Below, piece after piece: positions 24,670-33,757 of a DNA stretch of 64,000 nt. Source of the DNA: Desulfocapsa sp. (lineage in GTDB: Bacteria; Desulfobacterota; Desulfobulbia; Desulfobulbales; Desulfocapsaceae); the NCBI GenBank assembly GCA_016765495.1, contig JAESPV010000037.1, forward strand, positions 3,946-67,945. The letters run 5' to 3'. Every line of letters starts with the position of its first letter. The stretch's first letter is position 1. The notes beneath the pieces were generated by a model. That model was not told the origin of the DNA, searched no databases, and saw only the letters and a list, made by a program, of their open reading frames with translations. Both the position numbers and the translations under genes were made by a program.

Positions 24670-25373
24670 AATGATTTGATAAAGCTGATCGTAAAAATCA
24701 AACTCATTGCAGCTAAAAGAAGGGGCAGTTGGCTGCTCGCCATGGTGGCAGTGCTCATGCTCAGGCGGTAGATGCGCGCCATGTCGGCAAACTGGGGAAC
24801 CACGGCTAAGGTAACGAGAAAATAGAGGGCAGCCAGAACCATGATGGTACCCAGTCCATGTTCAGCATTTGTACCTTTGCTAAAAAAAGCAAGGATAAGG
24901 GCGCTGAACAGACTAATGCTGATAAAACCTGTCCCCAGCCAGGGAAAGAGCCATGGCTCATCCGGCAGCAGACGGTGCAGGAAACTGCTGGAAAGCACAA
25001 TGACCGAAAAACAGAGCGGACACGGCAAAGTCAGCAACAGCCAGCCGTGGCTTCTGGTTTTTGAATCATCCCTTTTTTTAAGCAGAGCCATTCCCCAGAT
25101 CAAGAGCAGACCGGCCAGGATGAAATGGATGGTCATACCGTTTTTGAAGAACAGCATCACCGTATCCAGACGCGCAAGGAAATTGACCTGGCTGACCAGT
25201 ACCCAGGCCAGCCAGAACAGAAGTCCATAACAAACCATGAAACCGAGGCAGACCATTGTCCTTCCAGCCAGTCCAGCCTGCTGTCGCCATAGATAGGAAA
25301 GTCCGGCCCCGCTTTTAAAGGCAAAGATGCCTAAGGAAAAGACGAGGCCGAGAATGAGTGACTTAAGCTCCAT
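24648..25373 (-). CDS. DUF2162 multi-pass membrane protein (HmuV-like)
   Basis: A 241-residue integral membrane protein with about six or seven helices. A Cys-Pro-Leu-Cys motif (LLTLPCPLCFSVIVLSS, about residues 115-131) sits at the edge of a helix and could bind metal or haem-like ligands. The family is known to me only by its association with CobN-like, MotA-like and DUF2149 genes in bacteria and methanogenic archaea. It begins 2 nt after the receptor stop. The function is unknown; it may be a membrane conduit for the metal or the tetrapyrrole. Confidence 0.72.
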   Translation of the reverse strand: MELKSLILGLVFSLGIFAFKSGAGLSYLWRQQAGLAGRTMVCLGFMVCYGLLFWLAWVLVSQVNFLARLDTVMLFFKNGMTIHFILAGLLLIWGMALLKKRDDSKTRSHGWLLLTLPCPLCFSVIVLSSSFLHRLLPDEPWLFPWLGTGFISISLFSALILAFFSKGTNAEHGLGTIMVLAALYFLVTLAVVPQFADMARIYRLSMSTATMASSQLPLLLAAMSLIFTISFIKSFWRTSWT

Positions 25374-25375
25374 GC

Positions 25376-27418
25376 CTAAAAGCTGTAACGATAGCTGACA
25401 AAGAACGATTGGCCAGGCTTAGGAAAACCCTTCTTCTCGTAATAATCTTTGTCAAAGATATTGTCGGCCTTGAAGATGACGCGGTGATGATCCAGGAAGG
25501 TGTAGCCCACCATCAGGTCAACCACGGTAAAAGAGGGATACTCCACCTCAGGGTAGCCAGCGGCGTTCCAGTCGGTATCTTTCATCCTGCCCTGATTGCG
25601 CACATGGAGTTTACCGTTAAAGGCACCGTCATCATATTGAACGCCGTAGTTCACCGTGTACTTGGCGACGTTATGGATATCCTTCATGGTTCCGTCCGTC
25701 TGTTCCTCTTCTGCCTTGAACATGTGGGTGGAATTAACAAAGAGGGAAAGTGAACGATCCCAATTCAGCGGTGCGCCGATGTCAAAGGACAACATGGTCT
25801 CTAAGCCTTCCATCTCTGCACTGAGGCTATTTTCATAGGTGGTGATGTTTCCACGTGTTGCCCAACTGATTTTGTCATCCACGTCGGTGTGGAAATAGGT
25901 GAGGTCAAGAGAAAGTCCCCAGTTCTGCTTATCGTATCCAACTCCAAGGTCATAGGACAGAGAGGTCTCTGGGTCGAGATTGGCGTTGCCACGGGTTATC
26001 ATGGTTGTGCCGCCAACATTGGTTTCAGAGTAACCGGCGAGCTGCCCGGCATTTGGTGGAACAAAGGCCTGGCCAATGGTGGAGTGGAGGCGAATACCTT
26101 GTTCGAAACGATAATTGAGCCCTGCTCTGGGACTGAAGGTTGAAAATGTTTCGGAGTTCGGCGTAAAATCAGTTTTGTATGGAGTGGATAGAGTTTCCAC
26201 ATCAAAGGCATCATAGCGGCCACCTGCCGTGGCAGTGAGCCGTTTATCCATGAAACGCCAGACTGTTTCCAGATAGCCTCCCCAGTTTTCTCTGGATTCA
26301 TCGGGGGACCAGGGTGCCTTTCTGCTGCTGTCCAGATTGTAACTACGGCTCTCCTTGTTAATGTCCTGGTAGTCAATACCGGTGATGATGCTATGCTGAT
26401 TCCAGCGATATTCATTTTTAATTTGCAGACCAAGCCAGTCTATATCCGAATCATAGCTCTGGTACGGGGCAACCTGGGTTGTGGTAAACCAGCCAGTATA
26501 ATGTCTGTACGTTTCCTGTGTCTCATTGGTTTTGTAGACCGTGAAACTGAGTTGGTTTTTTTCGCCTATTTCTCCAGTCACTGTGAAATCCAGACCGTAA
26601 CGATCAATGTCCTTGTGACCGGATTTATCATCACCTGCAAAGGTGTCGCCAGGAGTCTCGATATCGCGGCCCTGATAAATATCTGCACTGGTATCCAGTC
26701 GCCAATTTTCTCCTAGGTTTGCACCTAGGCGGAGGTTAGCATTTTGTGTCTGGTAGCTGGTGTTGGAGCGGGTCTCTCCATTACCCATCTTGAAATCATC
26801 GGCTTGATCAAAGCGACGGGCTGAGATATCAAAATCGAACCTGTCGCCAAGGCCGCCACCTAAGCTGGCCTTCTGAAAGTTGGTCTCAAAAGAACCAAAA
26901 CCAGCCTCGGCCATTCCGGTGAGCTCTTCTGTGTTCTTCCTGGTGATAATGTTGACCACACCACCCATGGCCTCGCCGCCATAGAGGGAGGAGGCCGGGC
27001 CTTTCAGGACTTCGATGCGCTCGATATTGTCTGAGAGGATGGTGGCAAGGTTGGTGGCCCCGGCTGGGCGGCCATTAATGAGAACTAATGAATGTTTGGT
27101 GATGCCGGAGAATTCCGGACGAAAACCACGAATACCAATACCTGCCAAGGCTCCGGGATATTCAATAACCCCAATGGATGAATTTTTCTTAAGCTGTTCG
27201 GTGAGGGTGTAGGCTACAGTTTCTTCAATGGTCTGCCTGTTGATTAGTTCAACCTTCGCCGGTACATTTTTAATGCCTTCTGCGCTTCTTGTGGCTGTGA
27301 CCACCACCTCTTCCAAGGTGGTTGCTTTGTTGTCTTTTGTTCTTTCTTCCGCGGCAACAGCCAGACTTGCTGAACCAAGAAGAGCTAAGGCAATACCTGA
27401 GCGGATTATCTTTCTCAT
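25376..27418 (-). CDS. TonB-dependent outer-membrane receptor, BtuB-like
   Basis: A 680-residue outer-membrane beta-barrel importer. It has a signal peptide (cleavage near SLAVAAEE), a Ton box TLEEVVVTATR at about residues 34-44, and a plug domain (VPAKVELINRQTIEE, IGIRGFRPEFSGITK, IERIEVLKGPASSLYGGEAM, GGVVNIITRK). The 22-strand barrel ends in VSYRYSF with the terminal Phe. GGAGATG precedes the ATG. As the first gene after a cobalamin riboswitch, its ligand is very probably a corrinoid. ExbB, ExbD and TonB to drive it are encoded in the same operon. Confidence 0.88.
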   Translation of the reverse strand: MRKIIRSGIALALLGSASLAVAAEERTKDNKATTLEEVVVTATRSAEGIKNVPAKVELINRQTIEETVAYTLTEQLKKNSSIGVIEYPGALAGIGIRGFRPEFSGITKHSLVLINGRPAGATNLATILSDNIERIEVLKGPASSLYGGEAMGGVVNIITRKNTEELTGMAEAGFGSFETNFQKASLGGGLGDRFDFDISARRFDQADDFKMGNGETRSNTSYQTQNANLRLGANLGENWRLDTSADIYQGRDIETPGDTFAGDDKSGHKDIDRYGLDFTVTGEIGEKNQLSFTVYKTNETQETYRHYTGWFTTTQVAPYQSYDSDIDWLGLQIKNEYRWNQHSIITGIDYQDINKESRSYNLDSSRKAPWSPDESRENWGGYLETVWRFMDKRLTATAGGRYDAFDVETLSTPYKTDFTPNSETFSTFSPRAGLNYRFEQGIRLHSTIGQAFVPPNAGQLAGYSETNVGGTTMITRGNANLDPETSLSYDLGVGYDKQNWGLSLDLTYFHTDVDDKISWATRGNITTYENSLSAEMEGLETMLSFDIGAPLNWDRSLSLFVNSTHMFKAEEEQTDGTMKDIHNVAKYTVNYGVQYDDGAFNGKLHVRNQGRMKDTDWNAAGYPEVEYPSFTVVDLMVGYTFLDHHRVIFKADNIFDKDYYEKKGFPKPGQSFFVSYRYSF

Positions 27419-27467
27419 TTCTACATCTCCTAGTTTGAAAAAATTCAGGTCCGGAGATGCTTAAAAA

Positions 27468-27515
27468 AAAAAGCAAAAAAAATCCCCGAACCAATATGAT
27501 ATTGATCCGAGGATT
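27468..27515 (-). terminator. intrinsic terminator in the riboswitch leader
   Basis: On the minus strand AATCC-CG-CAATAT pairs with ATATTG-CG-GGATT (27481-27515), and a run of U (A-run at 27473-27480 on the plus strand) follows. It sits between the cobalamin riboswitch and the receptor gene, so it is probably the switch's off-state terminator. A second, shorter hairpin, AAAGTC/GACTTT at 27618-27635, also followed by U residues, lies nearer the aptamer and could do the same job. Confidence 0.75.
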
Positions 27516-27647
27516 CCCTGATTTTTCCACGAATTGAATGCTCTCCCTTGTCCACGAAGATAAGCGTATCCCTGCTCAGGCCATTTCTCCAGCCCGGCAG
27601 GTTATGAAAAAGGCAAAAAAGTCGATCAAGACTTTCCCCCCCTTCAT

Positions 27648-27822
27648 AAATAATTTCAGACAGGTCTTCTGACTTTCGGATCAGTCTACTTACTGCGTCT
27701 TCCCACATAAAAAAAATGCAGTGACATCATGCAGTGTTCGTCCCCGATTACAGCGGCGGGCCCGTTCCGGATTTTCACCGGATTCCCTATTAAGCTCTAT
27801 TACAAGCATCTAAAACGTGTGA
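27648..27822 (-). promoter_or_regulatory. cobalamin (B12) riboswitch
   Basis: On the minus strand the leader contains the conserved blocks GGGAATCCGGTGAAAATCCGG, then CCCGCCGCTGTAAT, CACTGCATGATGTCACTG, GGGAAGACGCAGTAAG and the B12 box AAAGTCAGAAGACCTGTC, all in order and normally spaced. This is a full aptamer. It should repress the downstream receptor and corrinoid operon when adenosyl- or other cobalamin is plentiful. End positions are approximate. Confidence 0.93.
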
Positions 27823-28336
27823 CGAATATAGCTTTGGAGATAATAAAAGTCAAGCAGGGAAAAAATGAATAGGTGCTGCCTAAGGAACGGGAGCTAAATA
27901 ACCTGAATACGGGACATTGTTACGGGCCAGTTGATTAACAACGTCGATTTGAGGTGGACAATCATGTCAAATAACAGGTTCCACCCACAACCATTTTTTA
28001 TTCAACTTGTAACATTGCTCTAACCAATTTCAAACAATTCACTTGTATTTTTCCTGTCTGATCAAAGAGTTCTGTAGAAAATGATTGTTAGGATTCAGGA
28101 GTCGTTGACCATTGGCTGTTGCGAGATATCCGTGATGTAAATTGAATGTCGAATGTCGAATGTCGATGGATGAAGGAAGAGCTATGCAGTGATCCCCGTT
28201 CATTATTCGTAACTTTATTGGATTGCACTCCACACGTGTAAGTAGCGAGCAACGCAGAAGACAGCAAAAAAAAAGCATTACTTTGTTCAAGTTTTTTGCT
28301 GTACGTATCTAAACAAAACAGATTGGGAGTTGTGTT
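27823..28336. repeat. intergenic stretch with repeat copies upstream of the phytase-like gene
   Basis: There is no gene here. It holds a sequence, GGAACGGGAGCTAAATAAC (from 27881), that recurs with changes at 31145; a segment (27994-28064) that recurs at 53077-53147; and three tandem copies of GAATGTC (28144-28164). AAAATGATTGT at 28078 recurs near 31219. The riboswitch promoter should also lie in the left part, but I cannot pick a convincing -10/-35. Confidence 0.55.
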
Positions 28337-31063
28337 ATGAGCAAGACGTTTACAGGAACATCAGTGGCATTTTCGGTTTTATTGTTTGCCAGTTTGGGGT
28401 GTGTAACGAACAATGCCGCCATAGCATCGGAAAACGGGGGGAATGTTCTCATGGTTGGTGCGACGAAGCCCATGGAAAAATTAAATTTCACTCTTGGAAG
28501 TGTCACCTTTGCAAATGGTTTTACACTTGAAGCAAATTGGGGACTGGGAAGTGGTGCTACGCATAAAGTTGGAGATGATGCCAATACTTTTTACACACTG
28601 ACTGACCGTGGTGTCAATATTAAGTGCACGGATGATGAAAAAATCATAGGTATGGAAATTTGTAAAAAAGGCAAAATATTTCCATTTCCCTCGTTTGCAC
28701 CATCAATTATAAAATTTGTTCTGGACGGCAGCAATATCACGGTTAAAGAAGTCATCTCACTAAAAGACAGGGATGGTAAGCCAATCAGCGGTATTTCCAA
28801 TCCTCTTTCAAACTTTACGGAACGTGCATACGATATCCATGGCAATACGATTGCCTATGATCCAAATGGTGTTGACACTGAAGCGATTGCCGCTCTAAGT
28901 GATGGTACATTTTGGTTAAGTGAAGAGTATGCTCCAAGTCTTATCCATGTGGAGGCAGATGGTAAAATTATCAAACGTCTTGTACCCAAGGGATTGGCGG
29001 AAGAATTGAAAAATGCAAACTATTCCGTACGTGGTGATCTGCCAGAGATCTTAAAACTCCGTCATGCCAATCGGGGCATAGAATCATTGGCTGTGAGTCG
29101 AGATGAAAAAACACTCTACTTCATTATGCAGAGTCCTCTTAATAATCCTGACTACGGCAAGACACGGTATGTGAGACTTTATGCGATGAATATTGAAAAT
29201 CCAAGCGATATCAAAGAATACAGGTATCAACTTGATCTCCCGGATACTTTTAATAAAGACAATGAATCCAGGCCAAGAAAACAAAAAGACGTTAAAGTTT
29301 CAGAGATGATTGTGATGAAAGGCGGCACTCTGATGATACTGGAGAGAATTTCGAAAACAACAAAACTCTATCAAGTTGACTTGTCTGAAGAAACCCCAAT
29401 AAATTCATTGCAATCAGCAACTCTTGAACAAGGGGAAATGCCAACTGTAAAAAAAATAAAGTTGTTTGACACAGATCTTGAGGGTGGATATCCGGGTAAA
29501 ATTGAAGGGATTGCTGATTTGGGGGACGATAGGTATCTTCTTATTAATGATAATGATTTTGGTATCAAGGGGGCTGATACCGTTGTTAAAATAGTTACAA
29601 TTGATCCCGAGAAAAAACTGTATAAAAAACACGTTGCCGGTCGAGTTGTATTTTTTGATGTGGATGGGAATTTTGTAAAAGAGGTGAAAGTTGGGATATT
29701 GCCTGACATGGTAAAGTTTAGTCATGATGGGAAAAAGGTGGTTGTTGCCAATGAGGGTGAACCTGTGGGTGATGAAGACCTGAAGGATGTTGTTTATGAT
29801 CCCTATGGTTCAATCAGCATCATTGATACAGCTACCTATCAAGTAAAAGAGATTGATTTTAAAAAGATCACAACTGCTCCGGCAGGATGTAAAATCAAAA
29901 AGAATGCTGAAATTGCGAGAGATTTTGAGCCTGAATATGTGACGATTAGTGAAGATGACAAGATAGCCTGGGTATCCTTGCAGGAAAACAATGCCATTGC
30001 AAAAATAGATCTTGAAAACGAGCGTTTGAGTTCTGTGTTTGGACTTGGATTTAAAGACTTATCGCTTGCCGGCAATGGGCTCGATTACAGGAAGGATGGT
30101 ATCTTAAATATTGAAAACACCCCGGTGGGCGTATATGGAATGTATCAACCAGATACCATAGTTTCATATGCCGTGGGCGGGAAAAATTACTTTGTCACTG
30201 CCAATGAGGGAGATGATAGAGACGATTTTTATAAAGAGACGGTTAAGGCTTCCCAATTAACACATAGCTCAATACCTGATATCGGCAAGTTGCGCGTTAA
30301 TCCAGATCTTGGTGATGCAGATGGTGATGGTGACTATGAAAAACTCTATTCACATGGGACAAGGTCATTTTCCATATGGAGTGAAGATGGTGATTTGATT
30401 TTTGATAGTGGCGATGCATTTGCGCAAACGGTTGCCAAAAGATTTCCCAACCAGTTTAACACTCGTGATAAAAAAGGTAAATGGAAAGGGTTGGATGAGA
30501 GATCGGAGAAAAAAGGTGTTGAGCCTGAAGCATTGACACTTAAGAAGATAGGTGGAAAAACGTTTGCCTATATCGGGCTTGAAAAGCAGGGCGGCTTTTT
30601 AGTCTATGATATCACACACCCCGCAAACCCTGTGCAGGTTGAGTATAATAATGACATTGATTACAATGTTAACGCCAAAGACAGCGATATGTTAAGAACG
30701 ATTGATGATATCGGGCCAGAGGGGATGGTGGCATTTACACAAGATGGAAAAGATTACCTGGTTATTGCCAATGAAGTAAGTGGGACAGTGTCGCTGTATC
30801 AACTTGCAAGTGATGGTAAGGCCAGCAAACAGAAGACATATTATACAGGCGTTTATGGGAAGTCAGCAGCTGAAATTGTGGATTACGATGCTTCGAGTAA
30901 GAGATTATTTTTCACTGATGCTTCCAGTAATGCCGTAATCGTTTTGGATGCAGCAAGTATGAGTAAGGTAAAAACAATTGATCTTACGCCATATGGCACA
31001 GGTGTTAATAGTGTTTCTGTGCATAATGGCAGGATTGCGGTTGCTGTGGAGCGAAAAGAGTAA
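28337..31063 (+). CDS. secreted esterase-like phytase plus choice-of-anchor I beta-propeller protein
   Basis: An exported 908-residue protein; LLFASLGC near residue 22 could be a lipobox or part of a signal peptide. Residues about 40-430 match the esterase-like-activity-of-phytase family (TLTDRGVN, GVDTEAIAALSDGTFWLSEE, NRGIESLAVSRD, GKIEGIADLGDDRYLLINDN). Residues about 435-908 match the choice-of-anchor I propeller (GRVVFFDVDGNFVKEVKVG, MVKFSHDGKKVVVANEGEP, VTANEGDDRDD, GVEPEALTL). The block that normally opens this propeller (AAEIVDYDASSKRLFF to SVHNGRIAVAVE) is instead its last 65 residues. Likely a periplasmic or surface phosphoester enzyme; the substrate is unknown. Confidence 0.75.
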   Translation: MSKTFTGTSVAFSVLLFASLGCVTNNAAIASENGGNVLMVGATKPMEKLNFTLGSVTFANGFTLEANWGLGSGATHKVGDDANTFYTLTDRGVNIKCTDDEKIIGMEICKKGKIFPFPSFAPSIIKFVLDGSNITVKEVISLKDRDGKPISGISNPLSNFTERAYDIHGNTIAYDPNGVDTEAIAALSDGTFWLSEEYAPSLIHVEADGKIIKRLVPKGLAEELKNANYSVRGDLPEILKLRHANRGIESLAVSRDEKTLYFIMQSPLNNPDYGKTRYVRLYAMNIENPSDIKEYRYQLDLPDTFNKDNESRPRKQKDVKVSEMIVMKGGTLMILERISKTTKLYQVDLSEETPINSLQSATLEQGEMPTVKKIKLFDTDLEGGYPGKIEGIADLGDDRYLLINDNDFGIKGADTVVKIVTIDPEKKLYKKHVAGRVVFFDVDGNFVKEVKVGILPDMVKFSHDGKKVVVANEGEPVGDEDLKDVVYDPYGSISIIDTATYQVKEIDFKKITTAPAGCKIKKNAEIARDFEPEYVTISEDDKIAWVSLQENNAIAKIDLENERLSSVFGLGFKDLSLAGNGLDYRKDGILNIENTPVGVYGMYQPDTIVSYAVGGKNYFVTANEGDDRDDFYKETVKASQLTHSSIPDIGKLRVNPDLGDADGDGDYEKLYSHGTRSFSIWSEDGDLIFDSGDAFAQTVAKRFPNQFNTRDKKGKWKGLDERSEKKGVEPEALTLKKIGGKTFAYIGLEKQGGFLVYDITHPANPVQVEYNNDIDYNVNAKDSDMLRTIDDIGPEGMVAFTQDGKDYLVIANEVSGTVSLYQLASDGKASKQKTYYTGVYGKSAAEIVDYDASSKRLFFTDASSNAVIVLDAASMSKVKTIDLTPYGTGVNSVSVHNGRIAVAVERKE

Positions 31064-31144
31064 AATGTACTGGTTCGTTTGAAATTCAAACAGGTAAGTG
31101 CCGCTATTGATCAAAGGTGAGTACTGATTACGAAACCACCTTGG

Positions 31145-31213
31145 GGAACGGGAGTTAAATAACTTGAACAATAAATTAACGTTGATTTGTTCAAGTTATT
31201 TAGAGTACGTTCC
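31145..31213. repeat. 69-bp inverted-repeat hairpin element
   Basis: Perfect 15-bp arms (AAATAACTTGAACAA at 31157-31171 and its complement at 31187-31201), extended by GGAACG/CGTTCC at the outer ends. The left arm resembles the sequence at 27881, and the outer right GTACGTTCCTTAT recurs near 34722. It could end transcription of the phytase-like gene, but it has the form of a dispersed small repeat. Confidence 0.6.
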
Positions 31214-31317
31214 TTATCAGAAAATGATTGTCAAAGCATCCTTAAAAAAAGGTACTTTCCGTTCAGGCACTACCTGGAAGTATAGCTTCCTCCTGGAGTG
31301 GTAGTGTTGTTTGATAA

Positions 31318-33045
31318 ATGAAAAACAGCATATCTTCCCCCCAAATAGCGGCAGCAGCAATTGCCGGATATGAAAACCTGACAGCCTGGGCTGATCTCCT
31401 TGACCGTATCAACGTTTTTCCTGTGGCGGATGGTGATACCGGGATGAATCTGCGGGTCAGTCTTGCACCTCTGCGGGAATGCGGTACAAACCTGGAAGCG
31501 GCGATAGCTCAACTCGCCTTAACTGGTCGTGGCAATTCCGGTAATATTGCTGTGGCCTTTTTCCGGGAGTTTTTGCATCCCATGGAAAACGGATTTGCCG
31601 GAGCGGCCCAAAAGGGCAGGGAACAGGCATGGAAGGCAATAGGTAATCCTTCTCACGGAACCATGCTTGAGGTCTTCGATGTACTCTGTTTGTTGTTTTT
31701 GGAGGAAAGAGAAGCAGCTCTCGACTATGTAACGGTTAGAGATCACATGCAAAAAGCAGTGCTGTCCACGGAAAAGCAGTTGTCGGAGCTTTCCGATGCC
31801 GGGGTTGTTGATGCCGGGGCTTTGGGAATGTTCTGTTTTTTTGATGGTTTCTTTGGGGAACTTACCGGACAAAAGGCAGCCATTTGTCCAGTAACTGAGC
31901 TGTTTGCTAATACTCTTTGTATCAACGCTTCATTTCGTCCACCGGACTCAGAAGAATATTGTGTGGAGGCTCGTCTTGCAACTGATGGTGACCAGGGTGA
32001 ACTTCTTGGCACAATAGCAAATCTTGGTAACAGTGTTGTAGTTGTTCCAGGCGATTCCTGTGTAAAAGTACATATCCACACCAGAAGCCCTGAACAGTTA
32101 CGAGATAAACTTTCTCTGCTTGGCAATGTGCGGGACTGGTCAGATGAGGCCATGGGTTCAATGATTGGAGAGGGAACCCGGAAGAGTTTCGTCCAAAACC
32201 GTGTCAGGATAATGAGTGATGCAGCAGGATCAATTCCTCTGGAACTTGCCCGCATATATGGGATCATTTTGCTGGATAGTTATATTCTGACCCATGATCT
32301 GGCAAAACCCGAAAGCCTGTTTTCGCCTGAACAACTCTATATCCTAATGAAAAACGGGACGCGTGTGACCACAGCTCAGGCATCCACCCATGAACGACAT
32401 CTTCATTATCAGGCAGGCCTCCATCAGTATGAAAAGGTGTTGTATCTTTGTACTGGTTCCGCTTTTACCGGGAATTTTTCAATCGCTGTGGATTGGCAGA
32501 AGGAGAATGATTCTGATACTCAGTTTGCAGTGATTGATACGGGTGCCGCATCAGGAAGGCTTGGTGTGATTGCCCTGCTTACCGCTCGCCATGCTGAGAC
32601 GGGTGCAAGTGCAGAAGATGTTAAAGAGTATGCAGAAAAACTCACCCGGCAGGCTGAAGAGTATGTCTTTATACATGAATTGAAACATTTGGTGGCTGGT
32701 GGGCGTGTATCTAAAGCAAAAGGGTTCTTTGGAGATCTTTTGCATATGAAACCTGTGATCAGCCCCGGTTTTGAAGGGGTGCGCAAAATCGCTGTGGTAC
32801 GAACCCGGGAAGGTCAGCTTGATTTTGCCTGTGCCAGGATTGAGCACCATGCTGATGCTTCGTTGTTTGTGCTGCTCCAATATACAGATAATAAAGACTG
32901 GTTGCGGGAGGTAGTTGAGCCGCAAATTCGCAGACATGTACCAGAGGCAGAGATTCTGCTGGTACCTCTTTCACTTACATCGGGTGTTCATATGGGGCCT
33001 GGAGCCTGGAGTATTGCCTTTGCAGCATGTGCAGAGGCAGCATGA
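31318..33045 (+). CDS. DAK2-DegV fusion protein (fatty-acid-binding kinase type)
   Basis: A 575-residue protein. The N-terminal DAK2/DhaL domain (about residues 8-200) carries INVFPVADGDTGMNL with its Asp cluster, LTGRGNSGNIAV and DAGVVDAGALGMF. The C-terminal DegV domain (about 290-570) has IMSDAAGSIPLELARIYGI, ALLTARHAE and HLVAGGRVSKAKGFFGDLLH. DegV proteins bind fatty acids and present them to DAK2-type FakA kinases. Here donor and kinase-like parts are one chain. It overlaps the glycosyltransferase gene by 4 nt, and acyltransferase and FadL genes follow, so a role in acyl-chain handling fits. Confidence 0.85.
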   Translation: MKNSISSPQIAAAAIAGYENLTAWADLLDRINVFPVADGDTGMNLRVSLAPLRECGTNLEAAIAQLALTGRGNSGNIAVAFFREFLHPMENGFAGAAQKGREQAWKAIGNPSHGTMLEVFDVLCLLFLEEREAALDYVTVRDHMQKAVLSTEKQLSELSDAGVVDAGALGMFCFFDGFFGELTGQKAAICPVTELFANTLCINASFRPPDSEEYCVEARLATDGDQGELLGTIANLGNSVVVVPGDSCVKVHIHTRSPEQLRDKLSLLGNVRDWSDEAMGSMIGEGTRKSFVQNRVRIMSDAAGSIPLELARIYGIILLDSYILTHDLAKPESLFSPEQLYILMKNGTRVTTAQASTHERHLHYQAGLHQYEKVLYLCTGSAFTGNFSIAVDWQKENDSDTQFAVIDTGAASGRLGVIALLTARHAETGASAEDVKEYAEKLTRQAEEYVFIHELKHLVAGGRVSKAKGFFGDLLHMKPVISPGFEGVRKIAVVRTREGQLDFACARIEHHADASLFVLLQYTDNKDWLREVVEPQIRRHVPEAEILLVPLSLTSGVHMGPGAWSIAFAACAEAA

Positions 33046-33755
33046 TGAATCGCAGCAAAGTTGCTATCGTTATTCCGGCATATAACCATGGAACCCGTAT
33101 CAGCGATGTCGTGCGGGATGCGACAGCTCTAGGCTATCCTGTGTTTGTTGTGGATGATGGATCAACTGACAGAACGGCTGAAATGCTCTCTTCCATGGAA
33201 GGTGTTACCGTACTCACTCATACACAAAATTTGGGAAAGGGTGCAGCTTTACGGACAGGTTTCAAGGCGGCGGCCGAGTCCTTTTGCTGGGCTGTAACAC
33301 TTGATGCAGACGGACAGCATAAACCTGAGGATATCGAAAATCTCCTTAACGCTGTGAAAGGTGCCAGTCGCCCCATTGTTGTAGGAGTACGTCAGGGAAT
33401 GGATGGGGGAAATGTCCCCTGGACCTCCAGATTTGGCAGAGGTTTCTCTAACTTCTGGGTATGGGCATCCGGTGGCCCGCAGGTACATGATTCACAGTCT
33501 GGTTTTAGATTGTATCCTTTGCCGGAAGCACTTGCGCTAAATGTCCGTGCTTTACGTTTTCAGTATGAAGTGGAAATTCTTGTAATCGCAAATCAAAAAG
33601 GCATTCCAGTTGTTCAGGCTCCGGTACAGGTGGTTTACCAGAAGGGGAAGGAGCGTATTTCTCACTTTCACCCCTGGAAAGATTTTTTAAGAAACGCTGT
33701 GACATTCAGCCGACTTATTCTAAAGCGTATCTTTTTCTATAGCAGACGGAAATAA
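33042..33755 (+). CDS. family 2 glycosyltransferase
   Basis: A 237-residue GT-A enzyme with no membrane helix. ATG 33042 overlaps the preceding TGA. VAIVIPAYNHGTRISDVV, FVVDDGSTDRT and the DXD motif in VTLDADGQH (about residue 93) are clear, and QSGFRLYP is the acceptor-side block. It resembles dolichol-phosphate-mannose-synthase-like transferases. The following acyltransferase gene starts 2 nt later, so a glycolipid product is plausible. Sugar and acceptor are unknown. Confidence 0.85.
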   Translation: MMNRSKVAIVIPAYNHGTRISDVVRDATALGYPVFVVDDGSTDRTAEMLSSMEGVTVLTHTQNLGKGAALRTGFKAAAESFCWAVTLDADGQHKPEDIENLLNAVKGASRPIVVGVRQGMDGGNVPWTSRFGRGFSNFWVWASGGPQVHDSQSGFRLYPLPEALALNVRALRFQYEVEILVIANQKGIPVVQAPVQVVYQKGKERISHFHPWKDFLRNAVTFSRLILKRIFFYSRRK

Positions 33756-33757
33756 AA

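Noticed and set aside
16911-27418. Calling the operon a haem-uptake (hmu) locus
   Set aside because: The gene set is hmuSTUV-like, but a full cobalamin riboswitch, CbiZ and CbiK argue for corrinoid or cobalt. No HmuY-like haemophore is present.
28144-28164. Three GAATGTC units as a CRISPR or iteron array
   Set aside because: Only three 7-bp units with no spacers and no replication gene; a chance microsatellite is enough.
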